From Lachnospiraceae bacterium AC2031 (lineage in GTDB: Bacteria; Bacillota; Clostridia; Lachnospirales; Lachnospiraceae), in assembly GCA_000687975.1 (NCBI GenBank), contig JIAB01000001.1, positions 1,426,001 through 1,490,000 of the forward strand: a DNA stretch of 64,000 bases, read 5' to 3'. The notes under the pieces were generated by a model. The model had not been told where the DNA came from. It ran no database searches and saw nothing but the letters and a program-made list of their open reading frames with translations. The translations under genes were made by a program, and so were the position numbers. This document shows, in pieces, positions 24,501 through 31,615 of this stretch. Numbering within the stretch: position 1 is the stretch's first letter; each line of letters begins with the position of its first letter.

Positions 24501-24816
24501 CCTTGCCATCGATTCCGATTTCCTTCTCGACCTCAAGCTCAACAGGAAGACCGTGAGTATCCCAACCAGCCTTACGAATGATCTTGTGACCCTTCATTGT
24601 CTGGTAACGTGGAATCATATCTTTAATTACTCTTGTAAGTACGTGACCGATGTGTGGCTTACCATTAGCCGTTGGAGGGCCATCATAGAATGTATAAGTT
24701 GGAAGATCCTTCTTCTCATCTATACTTTTTTCAAAGATTTTTTCATCTTTCCAAAACTTAAGTACTTTTTCTTCATTTTCAGCAAAATTCAGTTTTGTAG
24801 ATACCTTATCGTACAT
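21583..24816 (-). CDS. ileS: Isoleucyl-tRNA synthetase, type 2 (long form)
   Basis: Protein of 1077 aa. Class I synthetase motifs: GKPHIGH (the HIGH box, residues 52-58) and KMSKS in GNKMSKSKGNAVDP. The editing domain sits between, with zinc-type CX2C pairs (CPRCG, CAECG, CPDCG), and a tRNA-binding C-terminal region follows. The length and the GWDTHGLPVE block fit the eukaryote-like type-2 clade rather than the roughly 930-aa bacterial type 1. That clade is known for low mupirocin sensitivity. No T-box is visible: only 45 bp separate it from the DUF1858 gene, with a short TGTGCC-T-GGCACA stem. Confidence 0.97.
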   Translation of the reverse strand: MYDKVSTKLNFAENEEKVLKFWKDEKIFEKSIDEKKDLPTYTFYDGPPTANGKPHIGHVLTRVIKDMIPRYQTMKGHKIIRKAGWDTHGLPVELEVEKEIGIDGKEQIEEYGIEPFIGKCKESVWQYKGMWEEFSGKVGFWADMDDPYVTYHNDYIESEWWALKKIWDMGLLYKGFKVVPYCPRCGTPLSSHEVAQGYKAVKERSAVVRFKAKVAEGEEQYYFLAWTTTPWTLPSNLALCVNPEESYSKVKACDGYTYIMADALLDTVLGPLAEEKVKNEEGKHVNKYDTSATDGKAYVKLESYKGIDLEGREYEPLYEGAAASAAKQHKKAHFIVADDYVTMSDGTGIVHIAPAFGEDDGRVGRKYDLPFVQFVDAEGNLTDDTPFGGLFVKDADPKVLVDLDSRSLLFSAPKFEHDYPFCWRCDTPLIYYARESWFIKMTEVSDRMVANNNTVNWIPEGIGQGRFGEWLKNVQDWGLSRDRYWGTPLNVWECAECGKRDAVGSIAELRERGKMEDGSDVPEDIELHRPFVDGVVLTCPDCGKPMRRVPEVIDCWFDSGAMPFAQWHYPFENEDIFNDNFPADFISEAVDQTRGWFYSLMAISTLLFDKAPYKNVIVLGHVLDKDGNKMSKSKGNAVDPMEALGQYGADAIRWYFYTNSQPWLPNKFHGDAVLEGQRKFMGTLWNTYAFYTLYAEIDQFDPTKYTFDTNSLTVMDKWLLSKLNTAVKVFDQNLGSYKIPEAAAVLTDFVDELSNWYVRRCRERFWAKGMEQDKINAYMTLYTALVTICKVAAPMVPFLTESIYQNLVRNVDKDAPISIHLCEYPEVDESAIDAELENCMEAVLAIKTYGSAARNAANIKNRQPIANMYVKSDTELNQFYIDIIKDELNIKNVELTDDLSSFSSYTFKPQLRTVGPKYGKLLGGIKEYLSNIEDGNAAYAALKADGAMKFEVNGESVELTEEDLLIDVAESGDYATFGDNKYTVVIDTKLTPELIEEGFVREIISKVQTLRKEADFEVTDHITLYIVSGDKISEIVTKNADKIKSSVLADYIKLGSMAGFTKELDINGEEATFGVSK

Positions 24817-24861
24817 TTTATCTTTTTCCTCTCTGAATTATATGTGCCAGGCACATTTGAT

Positions 24862-25257
24862 TTATTCTTCTGCTTTCTTATCACCAAGAGTCTGTGTGAG
24901 GTAATCATTTACAACCTTGGCAACATCGTCTGTGTAAAGACCGTGCACTGCACAGGCCTGATCTAGTGTCTCGTACTGTGATACCCCGCAGCTAATGCAA
25001 TGCATTCCACACTTCATCAAAACAAGTGATGCATCAGGGTACCACCTAATAATGTCGCCAATAATCATGTCTGGGGTAATGTATTCAATAATTCCATCCT
25101 CATCAACCTTAAGTGTTGATGGATCAGGTCTTTCTGTCTTGTTGTCGACACCAAGATTTAAAGCCTTTCCGTCGTCTGATGCTACTGCACCGTCCATCAC
25201 CTTAGAAGTGATGTTGTCAGTGTTAGCATTTCCAGCATTATAAACTTCTTCTGCCAT
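24862..25257 (-). CDS. DUF1858 domain protein
   Basis: Protein of 131 aa. The N-terminal half is acidic and of low complexity; the C-terminal 70 residues are a DUF1858 domain (ITPDMIIGDIIRWYP, then LMKCGMHCISCG). The conserved Cys residues in CGMHCISCG suggest metal or cluster binding, as in the hybrid-cluster-associated domains of this family. It lies between a DUF3137 protein and ileS, all on the minus strand. Biochemical role unknown. Confidence 0.82.
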   Translation of the reverse strand: MAEEVYNAGNANTDNITSKVMDGAVASDDGKALNLGVDNKTERPDPSTLKVDEDGIIEYITPDMIIGDIIRWYPDASLVLMKCGMHCISCGVSQYETLDQACAVHGLYTDDVAKVVNDYLTQTLGDKKAEE

Positions 25258-25311
25258 AATTTTTCCTTCTTTCTACTTGTAAATAATCCGTTTGGGAAGC
25301 AATCCCGCAGA

Positions 25312-26190
25312 TTATAGGATATCGATAATCTTTCCAACCACCATGAATTTTTCACGAACCTTGAGAAGCTCATCTTCCACGTTGTGTTTCTTGGTAAGAA
25401 CTTCGTCATAGGTGTTGGATTCTGTCGTAAAGTAAAGGTATATCTTTCCGTTGGCAAAGCATATTCGGAAAATCTTTCCAAGCTGAAGTCCAACTAACTG
25501 TCTCAGCTTATAGATCATATTCTCTGTCAGCAGGTTCTCTGCCTCTCTCTCATCAAACGCATAAACACGGAACATTCTATCTACCACATCATTCTGAGGT
25601 TTGATAGGATGCACTCTCTCGTTCTGACAATCAAGAACTGGAGCAGATGATGATGTAAGCACAACAGGGTTGATATTCTTTGTATCAATATCTATTTCAA
25701 AGAAACGTCCTCTGATATGTGCATCGTTTACATCGCAGTCCTCAAAAACATCCGCGTTCATAAATGAAATGTTCTTGTGCTTTCCCTTAAGCTCGTTCAT
25801 TGATGAATAACGATAATCTGAAGCATCAGAGAACATATTTGTCGCAATTATCTCTCTCTCAGTTGGACCACCCTTTACATGGAACATGCCACCTTCAAAA
25901 TATCTCGCCGCATATGGCATTACAATATTTTCTCTATAATCCAGCTTCATGTTGTTAAGCTTCACCTGAAGCTTAATTCGATACGAAGCAAAGACCGCCA
26001 AAATTATCAATGATACAGCTGCAAGTATAATACCATAAGACAGCCATACACCACTATGGTTCATGTATATTGCAAACGCAGCACCTATTACAAGAAATAC
26101 GAAGAACGCACTGATAGCATTTATCTGATTCTTGAGTTTTTTGATTCCTATATTCTTTTCAAGCTTTTTTATAAATTTCCTTTTTTCCAC
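25312..26190 (-). CDS. DUF3137-like membrane protein
   Basis: Protein of 292 aa with a basic N-terminus, two adjacent membrane segments (residues 27-45 and 51-68), then a soluble domain of about 220 residues with the pattern of DUF3137 proteins (FEDCDVNDAHIRGRFFEID). Function unknown in the family. First of a minus-strand run leading into DUF1858 and ileS. The assignment rests on overall layout. Confidence 0.65.
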   Translation of the reverse strand: MEKRKFIKKLEKNIGIKKLKNQINAISAFFVFLVIGAAFAIYMNHSGVWLSYGIILAAVSLIILAVFASYRIKLQVKLNNMKLDYRENIVMPYAARYFEGGMFHVKGGPTEREIIATNMFSDASDYRYSSMNELKGKHKNISFMNADVFEDCDVNDAHIRGRFFEIDIDTKNINPVVLTSSSAPVLDCQNERVHPIKPQNDVVDRMFRVYAFDEREAENLLTENMIYKLRQLVGLQLGKIFRICFANGKIYLYFTTESNTYDEVLTKKHNVEDELLKVREKFMVVGKIIDIL

Positions 26191-26268
26191 TTCACTTCAC
26201 TACCCTATGTTTAAAAGATTTCAAACAGCAACATTTTACCACAATTTTTGTTATAAATACAACAAAAA

Positions 26269-26297
26269 ACAAGACGGAGATATAGGCTCCGTCTTGT
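26269..26297 (-). terminator. Terminator of hsp20
   Basis: ACAAGACGGAG / CTCCGTCTTGT, 11-bp perfect arms with a 7-nt loop, followed by TTTTTTG on the minus strand, 22 bp after the hsp20 stop. Confidence 0.9.
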
Positions 26298-26318
26298 ATA
26301 AATGTAACAAAGTAATTG

Positions 26319-26801
26319 TTAGTCTGTGATTGAGATAATCTCGCTTTCTCCTTCAGGCTTTGAAACCTTCTTCGGAATAACCAGAGTCAGGATACCATTT
26401 GCATACTGAGCCTTGATATCCTCCTTTGAAAGATCCTTTCCAACGTAGAAGCTTCTTTCGAATTTTCCATAGAATCTCTCACGGCAGATGTACTTAGGTT
26501 CCTTCTTTGCCTCGGCATCCTCAGCTGTTTCAGCCTCGTCCTCGGTATCTTTCTTCTCAGGGTGCTCTGCACTTACGATAAGATAACCATTCTTTAGCTC
26601 TGCCTTGATATCGCTCTTGTCGAATCCAGGGAATTCCATCTCAAGCTCGTACCTGTCATCAAACTCCATAATATCTGTGGTGCATCTCTTCTTGTCCAGC
26701 ATCTCATTGCGGAGCCTCTTACCGTAATCAACAGGGAAGTTAAATACCTCATCAAAAAGATCATTTGCAAAATCGCCATTAAATAAACTTGGATAATACA
26801 T
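26319..26801 (-). CDS. hsp20: Small heat-shock protein, Hsp20/alpha-crystallin family
   Basis: Protein of 160 aa with a central alpha-crystallin domain (YELEMEFPGFDKSDIKAEL to ANGILTLVIPKK) and an acidic insert (DTEDEAETAEDAEAKK) in the middle of that domain. It is an ATP-independent holdase for unfolding proteins. Two ATGs lie near the ribosome site AGGAGGA; the second (26801, MYYPSLF) has the better spacing. A CIRCE element 73 bp upstream points to control by HrcA. Confidence 0.93.
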   Translation of the reverse strand: MYYPSLFNGDFANDLFDEVFNFPVDYGKRLRNEMLDKKRCTTDIMEFDDRYELEMEFPGFDKSDIKAELKNGYLIVSAEHPEKKDTEDEAETAEDAEAKKEPKYICRERFYGKFERSFYVGKDLSKEDIKAQYANGILTLVIPKKVSKPEGESEIISITD

Positions 26802-26873
26802 AATCATTCCTCCTTCTATATGTGATATATGTTCTAGTAAATCTTGATTTCTGAATATGTTATACCATTTTTA

Positions 26874-26900
26874 TTAGCACTCGTCAAGTGTGAGTGCTGA
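26874..26900 (-). promoter_or_regulatory. CIRCE element (HrcA operator)
   Basis: TTAGCACTC, 9-nt spacer, GAGTGCTGA. It matches the CIRCE consensus TTAGCACTC-N9-GAGTGCTAA with one mismatch. It precedes hsp20. Confidence 0.92.
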
Positions 26901-26939
26901 TAATTCTATGAAGATTGTGTGAAACGTTATCCGAAGCCT

Positions 26940-27509
26940 TTATTTTTCTAGCTTTGTTTTACCTTCATATATATCTTTCAGTTTTTGTGGAACTGACTCG
27001 ACGAGTGCTTTAACCATTTCCTCCTGGCTTATATCATTAGGATTACTGAGCCAGACAAGTATCAGATTTGAGAAGCCACCAACCCACATCTTAATCAGCA
27101 GCTTATATTCCTGTGGCAATTCGTCTACCTTCAACTTAAGACACATTTCTCTCTCGATAGCTGAACAGAAATACCGGCCACCTTTTGTACAATACGAATC
27201 CTCTCCACTTGTATTTGCTACAGCATTCAGTATGTATCTGGAATTATACATATAATCGGCAAGATACTGATTCAGGAACTCTTCAAAAGTTATTCTTTCC
27301 TCCACCAGTTCCTTAAGAAGGCGATCCACACGTTTTTGATACGCCCAATGAGTAATCTCATACTTGTCAGAAAAGTGATTGTAAAAGGTCTGGGTTGTCA
27401 CCCCGCAGTGTTCCGCAATCTGTCTGACAGTTATCTTATCCAGCGGCTTATCATACATAAGCTCTATTAATGAATTAAAAAGTTTTTCTTTCATGTCCCC
27501 ATTTTTCAT
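26940..27509 (-). CDS. TetR/AcrR family regulator (DhaS-like)
   Basis: Protein of 189 aa. N-terminal TetR helix-turn-helix (ITVRQIAEHCGVTTQTFYNHF), then a helical domain (YMYNSRYILNAVANT) of the type found in DhaS-like regulators. The start is uncertain: a TTG at 27515, ATG at 27509 or ATG at 27494 all lie behind AAGAAGG. It is 20 bp after mgtE, on the same strand. The target is unknown; an unlinked target or mgtE are both possible. Confidence 0.82.
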   Translation of the reverse strand: MKNGDMKEKLFNSLIELMYDKPLDKITVRQIAEHCGVTTQTFYNHFSDKYEITHWAYQKRVDRLLKELVEERITFEEFLNQYLADYMYNSRYILNAVANTSGEDSYCTKGGRYFCSAIEREMCLKLKVDELPQEYKLLIKMWVGGFSNLILVWLSNPNDISQEEMVKALVESVPQKLKDIYEGKTKLEK

Positions 27510-27528
27510 GTACAATATGCCTTCTTTC

Positions 27529-28881
27529 TTACATATCCAGAATGTGTGATGCGAGCTGGAAATAAATGATCAGTGATATCGCATCAACGATAGTGGTGAT
27601 AAATGGACTCGCCATCACTGCCGGGTCGAAGCCAACTCTTTTTGCCAGGATCGGAAGTGAGCAGCCTACAAACTTAGCAACTGAAACAGTGAGCATAAGT
27701 GTAAAGCAAACAACAAGCGCGATGACTACTGTAACCTTATCGAAGTAAAGCAGCTTCACGAAGTTAGCAACCGCCAGCGTGATTCCGCAGAGAAGGGCTA
27801 CCAGAAGTTCCTTTCCCTGTATTCTGAATATATCCTTAAACTCTATCTCATCCAGTGAAAGTCCACGGATGATTGAAACCGAAGCCTGGGATCCCGCATT
27901 TCCGCCGGTATCCATCAGCATCGGAATGTATGCTGTAAGAATTACATATTTACCCAGGGCGCTCTCATACTTAGTGATGATAGCACCTGTAAATGTTGCA
28001 GAGATCATGAGCAGAAGAAGCCACGGAATACGCTTCTTGTAGGTTTCAAAGAAACCTGTGCTGATGTATGGCTTATCGGTAGGTGTGATAGCGGCCATCA
28101 TCTCGATATCCTCGGTGTTTTCTTCCTGGATGACATCGATAGCATCATCGACAGTAACGATACCAACCAGACGATGTTCCTGATCTACTATAGGGATGGC
28201 AGTAAGGTTGTACTTTGCCATATCCTTTGCCACCTGCTCCTGGTCGTCAAGAGTATTGGCTGAGATAACATTTGTCTCCATTATATCGCCGATCAGAGTA
28301 TCCTTGGATACCAAGAACATATCTTTCAGGCTGACAGTTCCCTGAAGTTTTCTGGAAGGGCTTACTACGTAACAGGTGTAGATGTCCTCTTTCTCGTCAG
28401 CGGTTCGTCTGATTCTTTCAAAGGAATCCGCCACCGTCATGTTGCTTCTAAGGCTCATGTACTCGGTGGTCATAACTGATCCAGCGCTGTCCTCTGGATA
28501 CTTCAGGAGTTCATTTATCTCTTTACGAGTCCGTGGGTCGGCATGACGGAGTATCTTATTAACTACGACTGCCGGCATTTCCTCGATCATATCAACGGCA
28601 TCATCGATGTACATTTCTTCAAGCACATCTTTAATCTCTCGGTCGTTGAAGGCTCTGATCAGAGTTTCCTGCTCCTCATGTTCCATCTCAGAGAATACGT
28701 CTGCAGCATCCTCTTTTGGAAGGAGTCTGAATAAAAGTAGCAGCTTATCGTCTGGAACTTCTCCCAGAAGCTGTGCCACATCGATTGTGTTTGCATCTCT
28801 GAGAAGCTCTCTCAGTTCTGCAAAATGTCTCCCCTCAAGGAGTTCCATAACTGTTTCCAGTTCAATAATCTTCTCATCCAT
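27529..28881 (-). CDS. mgtE: Magnesium transporter MgtE
   Basis: Protein of 450 aa with the full MgtE layout: N-terminal helical domain (LLLLFRLLPKEDAADVFSEM), a CBS pair (about residues 135-255, TAIPIVDQEHRLVGIVTVDD), and a C-terminal five-helix channel (GGNAGSQASVSIIRGLSL, the ion-pore signature). It imports Mg2+, gated by Mg2+ binding to the cytoplasmic domains. The start at 28881 follows GGAG; longer frames to 28944 lack a site. The 300-bp leader holds two stem-loops and a small ORF; I saw no M-box consensus. Confidence 0.95.
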   Translation of the reverse strand: MDEKIIELETVMELLEGRHFAELRELLRDANTIDVAQLLGEVPDDKLLLLFRLLPKEDAADVFSEMEHEEQETLIRAFNDREIKDVLEEMYIDDAVDMIEEMPAVVVNKILRHADPRTRKEINELLKYPEDSAGSVMTTEYMSLRSNMTVADSFERIRRTADEKEDIYTCYVVSPSRKLQGTVSLKDMFLVSKDTLIGDIMETNVISANTLDDQEQVAKDMAKYNLTAIPIVDQEHRLVGIVTVDDAIDVIQEENTEDIEMMAAITPTDKPYISTGFFETYKKRIPWLLLLMISATFTGAIITKYESALGKYVILTAYIPMLMDTGGNAGSQASVSIIRGLSLDEIEFKDIFRIQGKELLVALLCGITLAVANFVKLLYFDKVTVVIALVVCFTLMLTVSVAKFVGCSLPILAKRVGFDPAVMASPFITTIVDAISLIIYFQLASHILDM

Positions 28882-28950
28882 AATCTTATCTCCAAGCATT
28901 TTTGTAGTGTCGTCCCTGGCCGCATTTGGGGCTATCCAGGGCACAAAAAG

Positions 28951-28980
28951 TGGTAGTATGGAGATTACCCCATACTACCA
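28951..28980 (-). promoter_or_regulatory. Strong stem-loop with T-run in the mgtE leader
   Basis: TGGTAGTATGG / CCATACTACCA, 11-bp arms with an 8-nt loop; on the minus strand it is followed by CTTTTTG, as in an intrinsic terminator. A second stem (CCCTGG/CCAGGG, about 28915-28942) follows before mgtE. It could be the terminator of the small ORF upstream or an attenuator for mgtE. Confidence 0.6.
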
Positions 28981-29007
28981 GAACATAAACACCAATACTC
29001 AGAAATG

Positions 29008-29044
29008 AATGAGTCACTTTGGCTCAAAGCCGAATCGACTCATT
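29008..29044. repeat. AATGAGTC palindrome, copy 4
   Basis: AATGAGTC-ACTTT-GGCTC-AAA-GCC-GAATC-GACTCATT; contains the stop codon of the 36-aa ORF 29024-29134. Confidence 0.75.
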
Positions 29045-29134
29045 TCGGGCAACGAAGTATGGCATATTATGTTCTTTAATATTCGATACATAGCACAAGT
29101 GATAGTCTATATCCTGTTTCGCATCATGTTCCAT
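29024..29134 (-). CDS. Small ORF (36 aa) between pyk and mgtE
   Basis: MEHDAKQDIDYHLCYVSNIK and 16 more residues, ending inside an AATGAGTC palindrome. Its ribosome site is the strongest possible (AAAGGAGGTGA, 6 nt before ATG), which is why I list it despite its size. No family is recognised. It could be a leader peptide coupling translation to mgtE expression, or a short stand-alone protein. Confidence 0.5.
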   Translation of the reverse strand: MEHDAKQDIDYHLCYVSNIKEHNMPYFVARNESIRL

Positions 29135-29158
29135 AAATCGTCACCTCCTTTATTTTGG

Positions 29159-29195
29159 AATGAGTTAATTCGGCTCAAAGCCCTTTTGACTCATT
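29159..29195. repeat. AATGAGTC palindrome, copy 5
   Basis: AATGAGTT-AATTC-GGCTC-AAA-GCC-CTTTT-GACTCATT, directly after the pyk stop codon and before the 36-aa ORF. One arm base differs (T for C). It may double as the pyk terminator. Confidence 0.75.
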
Positions 29196-30620
29196 TTACC
29201 AAGCACGGTCGATTTCTTCGACCTTGATAAGATTTGTATTTCCACTGGTTCCGTTAACCATACCACCAGTGATTACTACGTTGTCACCCTTCTGAAGTCC
29301 AAGGGCTGCTGTAGCCTCCTGAACAGAGTTAGCAAACATTTCTTCCATGCTGTCGTACATACCACACATTACCGGAGTAAGTCCCCATGAAAGATTCAGC
29401 TTACGCCAAACCTTTGCAGATGTGGTCATACCTATAATGTCTACTGGACATCTGAAACGGCTTACCATTCGGGCCGTCCTTCCACTGAGGGAATTGACGA
29501 TGATACATTTGGCGTCTACGTCGATTGCCATAGTACAAACTGAATGGGATACCGCATCCAAGGTGCTTCGAACCTCGAAATCCGCATTGTGGAATCTCTT
29601 CTTGTAATTGATCTTAGTCTCTGTAAACTCAATGGTCTGAACCATAGTCTTCAGAGCTTCAACTGGGTACTTTCCAGAAGCAGTCTCGCCAGATAGCATA
29701 ACCGCAGAAGTTCCGTCATAAACTGCATTTGCCACGTCAGAAATCTCAGCTCTAGTAGGACGTGGATTCTTGATCATAGACTCCAGCATCTCAGTCGCTG
29801 TGATAACGCGGACACCCAGCATACGACATTTGGATATGAGGTACTTCTGAACCGAAGGAACCTCCATACCAGGAATCTCAACACCCAGATCACCACGGGC
29901 GATCATGATTCCGTCTGAATATTTACAAATCTCTTCGACGTGCTCAACGCCGGAGCGATTTTCAATCTTTGCAATGATCTCAACTTCCTTACCACCATTC
30001 TGGTCAAGGAACTCACGCATCTCCAGAACGTCCTTCTCAGTAGAGACAAATGAAGCTGCCACATAGTCGGCACCATTCTGAATACCGAACAGAAGGTCGC
30101 TCTTATCCTGCTCACTAAGGAAAGGCTGATCCAGCACCTTGTTAGGAAAGTTCATAGATTTCTTATCTGACAGCACGCCGCCGGCAAGACATTTGCAGAT
30201 GGCATCGTTGCCTGAAATCTCAGTAACCTCAAAAATAACAAGACCGTTATTAACAAGTATTCTATCGCCAACCTCAAGATTCTCGATCAGATTCTTGTAG
30301 CTGACAGAAACCTTTTCCTGATTACCAACAATATCATCAGTGGTAAAAGTAAATGTGTCTCCATCATTTAATTCGATGGAGTGATTTTCAAATGTTCCAA
30401 TTCTATATTCTGGACCCTTTGTGTCAAGCATGATAGCGATAGGCTGTCTCAGATCACCACGAACCTTCTTAACGAGGTCGAACTTTTTCTTCTGCTCCTC
30501 GTAGGTTCCATGAGAGAAGTTCATTCTGGCAACGGCCATACCTTCCTCAATCAGCTTACGAATAGTTTCTTCATTATCACTTGCAGGTCCTATAGTACAT
30601 ATAACCTTGGTTTTTCTCAT
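29196..30620 (-). CDS. pyk: Pyruvate kinase
   Basis: Protein of 474 aa. It transfers phosphate from PEP to ADP, the last step of glycolysis. Blocks: TKVICTIGPAS at the N-terminus, ARMNFSHG, MLDTKGPE, KIENRSGVEH (substrate/Mg region), MIARGDLGVEIP and SAVMLSGETASGKYP. The C-terminal allosteric domain is of normal size, without the extra PEP-utiliser-like domain found in some Firmicutes. Ribosome site AGGAG before the ATG. Confidence 0.97.
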   Translation of the reverse strand: MRKTKVICTIGPASDNEETIRKLIEEGMAVARMNFSHGTYEEQKKKFDLVKKVRGDLRQPIAIMLDTKGPEYRIGTFENHSIELNDGDTFTFTTDDIVGNQEKVSVSYKNLIENLEVGDRILVNNGLVIFEVTEISGNDAICKCLAGGVLSDKKSMNFPNKVLDQPFLSEQDKSDLLFGIQNGADYVAASFVSTEKDVLEMREFLDQNGGKEVEIIAKIENRSGVEHVEEICKYSDGIMIARGDLGVEIPGMEVPSVQKYLISKCRMLGVRVITATEMLESMIKNPRPTRAEISDVANAVYDGTSAVMLSGETASGKYPVEALKTMVQTIEFTETKINYKKRFHNADFEVRSTLDAVSHSVCTMAIDVDAKCIIVNSLSGRTARMVSRFRCPVDIIGMTTSAKVWRKLNLSWGLTPVMCGMYDSMEEMFANSVQEATAALGLQKGDNVVITGGMVNGTSGNTNLIKVEEIDRAW

Positions 30621-30743
30621 AGTGTATGTCTCCTAACCTTTTTTGGCTTTATCCCTCAGGCCATAGATAAAATGACTATACCACTTTTCAAGTACAGAAG
30701 CAAGAAAAGACAAGGATTAGTGGCCATTTTGCAAAATAAAAAT

Positions 30744-30775
30744 ACCCTCTTCACTGGTTTTCCAGCAAAGAGGGT
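30744..30775 (-). terminator. Terminator of the TPM-domain gene
   Basis: ACCCTCTT/AAGAGGGT outer arms and an inner CTGG/CCAG stem, followed by ATTTTTATTTT on the minus strand, 10 bp after the TPM-domain stop. Confidence 0.85.
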
Positions 30776-30784
30776 GAATATAAC

Positions 30785-31615
30785 CTAGAAGCCGTGGCTG
30801 GCACCGCCGCCTCCGCCACCGCCTCCACCACCGCCGCCTCCGCCGCCGGAGGACGATGAACTTGGTGGATCGTAACGACTAGTCTGATGTGTAAATTGTC
30901 TTTCAAAATTCAGCAGATTCTGCTGTGTCTGTATAGCTGCAAGAAGTTCTTTCTCTGAAGCCTTTGGCACGATTGAAAATGCCTTCACGATACCAAATGC
31001 AATCAGCATTCCAAGCATTAACGCAAGGAGAATGTTAGATGCAAGCTTCATAGGTGCCGCAACTCTTGCTCCCTGGAGCATAGCTGCTTCTTCCTTAAAG
31101 ACTTCGCTTGCGCAATCATAATATCTGCCCTGAGAAGCCTTTCTATAAACATTTGATACGATAGTTGAAGCCTTACTTCTTGTGACGGTTTTATATATAG
31201 CACCATCACTATATACAGAAAGCTCACGGTTCGCCATATCGATAATGAACACCGTTCCATTAGGTGAAGAACCAAAAAGTTCCTCCAGCTTGCGCTGTCC
31301 CTCATAGATAGTAGTGCCCTTATTCTTATCGATAGTATAGAACATTACATTTCCATACTCAGTAATTGGCTGCATATCCTCGATAAGGCTCCTCTTCTCT
31401 CCATCAGTAAGAAGTCCTGCTTCATCGATGATTATGGCTTCATAATAAGTGGTCTTATTGACGTAATAATTATCGCCCTCTTCTTCCTCTGAATCAGCAA
31501 AAGCATTAATACCAGAAAAAGCAAATGATATCACTACCATCAGTGCTGTAAGAAGCACTGTCAGTACCACTCTACTTAGTTTTATTTTACTACTAACTAT
31601 CCTATGCACGATCAT
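30785..31615 (-). CDS. TPM-domain (YgcG-like) membrane-anchored protein
   Basis: Protein of 276 aa: signal/anchor segment (residues 13-40), a TPM domain (YYEAIIIDEAGLLTDGEKRS to NGTVFIIDMANRELSVYSDG), a second membrane segment (about 188-207), and a Ser/Gly-rich tail ending in ASHGF. TPM proteins occur in membrane photosystem or respiratory quality control in other bacteria; here the role is unknown. The start overlaps the end of the zinc-ribbon gene upstream; a GTG at 31609 is an alternative. Probably one functional unit with that gene. Confidence 0.82.
   Translation of the reverse strand: MIVHRIVSSKIKLSRVVLTVLLTALMVVISFAFSGINAFADSEEEEGDNYYVNKTTYYEAIIIDEAGLLTDGEKRSLIEDMQPITEYGNVMFYTIDKNKGTTIYEGQRKLEELFGSSPNGTVFIIDMANRELSVYSDGAIYKTVTRSKASTIVSNVYRKASQGRYYDCASEVFKEEAAMLQGARVAAPMKLASNILLALMLGMLIAFGIVKAFSIVPKASEKELLAAIQTQQNLLNFERQFTHQTSRYDPPSSSSSGGGGGGGGGGGGGGGASHGF

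Noticed and set aside
24817-24861. T-box leader for ileS
   Set aside because: Only 45 bp lie upstream, with a short stem and no T-box sequence or terminator.
28882-29195. M-box riboswitch before mgtE
   Set aside because: None of the conserved M-box blocks is visible; only two plain stem-loops.
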